7,000 bases of DNA, taken from positions 1-7,000 of the forward strand of contig JAKVCE010000113.1 of assembly GCA_022447405.1 (NCBI GenBank). Direction: 5' to 3'. The stretch is from Planctomycetota bacterium (GTDB lineage Bacteria; Planctomycetota; UBA1135; GCA-002686595). This document shows positions 5,575 through 7,000 of the stretch, in pieces. The position numbers and the translations under genes were made by a program. How positions within the stretch are numbered: the stretch's first letter is position 1; every line of letters begins with the position of its first letter. The notes under the pieces were generated by a model that had not been told where the DNA came from, did no database searches, and saw only the letters and a list, made by a program, of their open reading frames with translations.

Positions 5575-7000
5575 TGAAGACCCTCTGCCTAACCCTCGCC
5601 GCCCTCGTCGCGGCGGCACACTCACCCGAGGCGGTCGCCCAAGAGGGCGACCCCGTCGTGAGCGCGCAGCTGCAGACTGGTCTCGTGAAGCTCGGCTCAC
5701 AGGCGGTCGCTCAGGTGACCGTGGAGGGGACGACGCGAGCGGTCTTGAGAGAGCTGGAGCCCGTGGACGGCCTCGAGTTCGTCGGGGCCTCTGGCCCTAA
5801 GCGCTCCGTGTTCGAGTCGATCACGAGGGGCCGCAGGGTGCGCTCAGAGACCTTGTCATGGACCCTGCACTGGCGACCCGAGCGTGTCGGCTCCTTTGAG
5901 ATCCCGCCGGTTCGCTTAGAGGTCGACGGGGAGGAGGTCGAGACTCAGGGGATGAGCCTCCGGGTCGTGGAGGATTTCCAAGGTCAAAACCTCGGCTACC
6001 TCGAGTGGATCGACGCGCCGACGAAGGTCTACGAGGGGGAGCCCTTTGATGTCACCTTGCGCTTCGGCTGGGACTGGGCGATGTCCCGCTTCAACCACGC
6101 CAACTTGATCTTGCCGTGGTGGGGGCGCCTGCCCGGGACCCTCGAGGTGCAGACCAAGCCTGGGACGGCTCAGCGGCAGCTCGACGTCTCTCTGAATGAC
6201 AACGGCGTCGTGCGCGTGAGAGAGCTCGGACGCCAGGAGCTCAACGAGCGCGACCTGCGCCTCTTCGAGCTCAAGCGGACCTACGTCTCGACCAGGACGG
6301 GGACCCTCACTTTCCCATCCAGCCACTTCGAGTTCGGCCGCGTCGACCGCGGCTTCTTTGAGAGCCGACGTGAGATCTACTACGTCGCCTGGCCTGCCTT
6401 GGAGGTGGAGATTCTTCCCTTGCCGGAGGACGGGCGCCCCTTCGAGTTCTCCGGCGGCGTGGGACGATTCAACGCGCGCGCCTCGGTGGACCGTCGCAGC
6501 CTCGACCTCGGGGAGTCCCTCAAGCTCTCGATCGAGTGGACTGGGACGGGAAACCTGGAGTTCTTCGAGGCTCCGGACTTAGGCAGGGAGGAGGCCTTCA
6601 CAGGCTTCCGGGCTTATGGCGCGACAGACCGCTACAGCGGAGATCGTCGGGTGGTCACCTATGACCTAGCGCCCAAGAGCGCGGCGGTGAGCGAGCTGCC
6701 GCCCGTCAGCTTGAGCATCTTTGACCCCGTGGCGGGGGAGTACACCGAGCTCGAGACCCAGGCGATCCCGATCCGCGTGCGCGTCCCAGAGGGCCTCGTA
6801 GGGCTCGAGGTAGAGGGCGCTGGCGAGGTCATCGGCTTGGACCTCCGAGACATCAAGACGGAGCCCGCGGTGGAGCGCAGCGCGAGCGCACCGCGCGACC
6901 TCCTGCTCATCGGGCTCCCCTTGGCCACGCTCGTTGGGTGGATCACCCTGCGCAGGAGCATACGCAGGCGAGGAGACCCCGCCAGCGCGCAGGCGAGGCG
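5574..7000 (+). CDS. batD: BatD-type secreted/membrane beta-domain protein, 3' end missing
   Basis: The frame starting at ATG 5574 stays open to the right edge with no stop, giving 475 visible codons. GTG 5571 is an alternative one codon earlier that would make the usual 4-base overlap. Residues 1-22 form a good signal peptide with likely cleavage after AVA (AVA|QEGD). The extracytoplasmic part of about 23-440 is beta-rich and Ig-like, opening VVSAQLQTGLVKLGSQAV. BatD-type marks are WTGTGNLEFFEAPDL (from residue 322), FRAYG, a YSGDRRVVTYDLAPKSA strand pair, PPVSLSIFDP (FDP at 383-385) and IPIRVRV. A membrane helix lies at about 443-459, followed by RRSIRRRG, placing the unfinished tail in the cytoplasm. 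An aromatic patch stands at 164-183 (FGWDW, LPWW). BatD (oxygen-tolerance) proteins accompany BatA, BatB and BatC and probably form the outer face of the complex. No enzymatic role is known. Confidence 0.93.
   Translation, partial: MKTLCLTLAALVAAAHSPEAVAQEGDPVVSAQLQTGLVKLGSQAVAQVTVEGTTRAVLRELEPVDGLEFVGASGPKRSVFESITRGRRVRSETLSWTLHWRPERVGSFEIPPVRLEVDGEEVETQGMSLRVVEDFQGQNLGYLEWIDAPTKVYEGEPFDVTLRFGWDWAMSRFNHANLILPWWGRLPGTLEVQTKPGTAQRQLDVSLNDNGVVRVRELGRQELNERDLRLFELKRTYVSTRTGTLTFPSSHFEFGRVDRGFFESRREIYYVAWPALEVEILPLPEDGRPFEFSGGVGRFNARASVDRRSLDLGESLKLSIEWTGTGNLEFFEAPDLGREEAFTGFRAYGATDRYSGDRRVVTYDLAPKSAAVSELPPVSLSIFDPVAGEYTELETQAIPIRVRVPEGLVGLEVEGAGEVIGLDLRDIKTEPAVERSASAPRDLLLIGLPLATLVGWITLRRSIRRRGDPASAQAR

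Noticed and set aside
5041..5700. Minus-strand open frame with very leucine-rich product
   Set aside because: It is the complement of the GAG/GAA-rich batC linker; runs of CTC and CTT give Leu. No start context or family features.
5207..5800. Plus-strand open frame of 197 codons overlapping batC and batD
   Set aside because: Arg/Ser-rich out-of-frame translation of the purine tract; batC and batD occupy the proper frames with conserved motifs.

Overview
This G+C-rich bacterial window is almost wall-to-wall coding on the + strand. It holds one operon of the MoxR/Bat ('Bacteroides aerotolerance') type, cut at both ends. In order the genes are: moxR (AAA+ ATPase, 5' end missing), a DUF58 protein, a one-pass membrane protein at the position usually taken by a DUF4381-type protein, batA and batB (membrane-anchored von Willebrand factor A proteins), batC (TPR-like protein with a long acidic linker) and batD (secreted or membrane-anchored Ig-like protein, 3' end missing). 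I see no RNA gene, mobile element, CRISPR array, promoter or terminator. The only intergenic DNA is 21 bases between moxR and the DUF58 gene.

The organism cannot be named from this window. The high G+C, heavy use of GAG and CTC codons, GTG and TTG starts, and the full moxR-DUF58-DUF4381-batABCD layout would fit a planctomycete, a myxococcote or another high-G+C Gram-negative lineage. Lineage is inference only.

Layout: moxR ends at 778, and the DUF58 gene follows in the same frame at 800-1732. From there every gene starts inside the stop of the one before it (ATGA at 1729, TTGA at 2544, GTGA at 3590, ATGA at 4603, GTGA or TGATG at 5571-5576). Four of these five junctions have a good Shine-Dalgarno sequence. 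The batD frame opens at 5571/5574 and runs without a stop to the right edge, so the whole right-hand 1.4 kb is batD.

In known systems of this type, MoxR ATPases are thought to work as chaperones or remodelling factors on VWA-domain partners. Here the likely picture is a cytoplasmic MoxR and DUF58 pair serving a membrane assembly. BatA and BatB would present VWA domains with intact metal sites (MIDAS), BatC would be a helical adaptor with an acidic tail, and BatD plus the gene-3 protein would contribute extracytoplasmic beta domains. The molecular function of Bat systems is not settled, and the aerotolerance role is not general.

I do not see an undescribed system here. The points most worth a second look are the altered metal-site motif in the DUF58 protein (D-x-G-x-T instead of D-x-S-x-S, while BatA and BatB are canonical), the BatD-like architecture of gene 3, the N-terminal extension and TTG start of BatA, and the very acidic linker of BatC.
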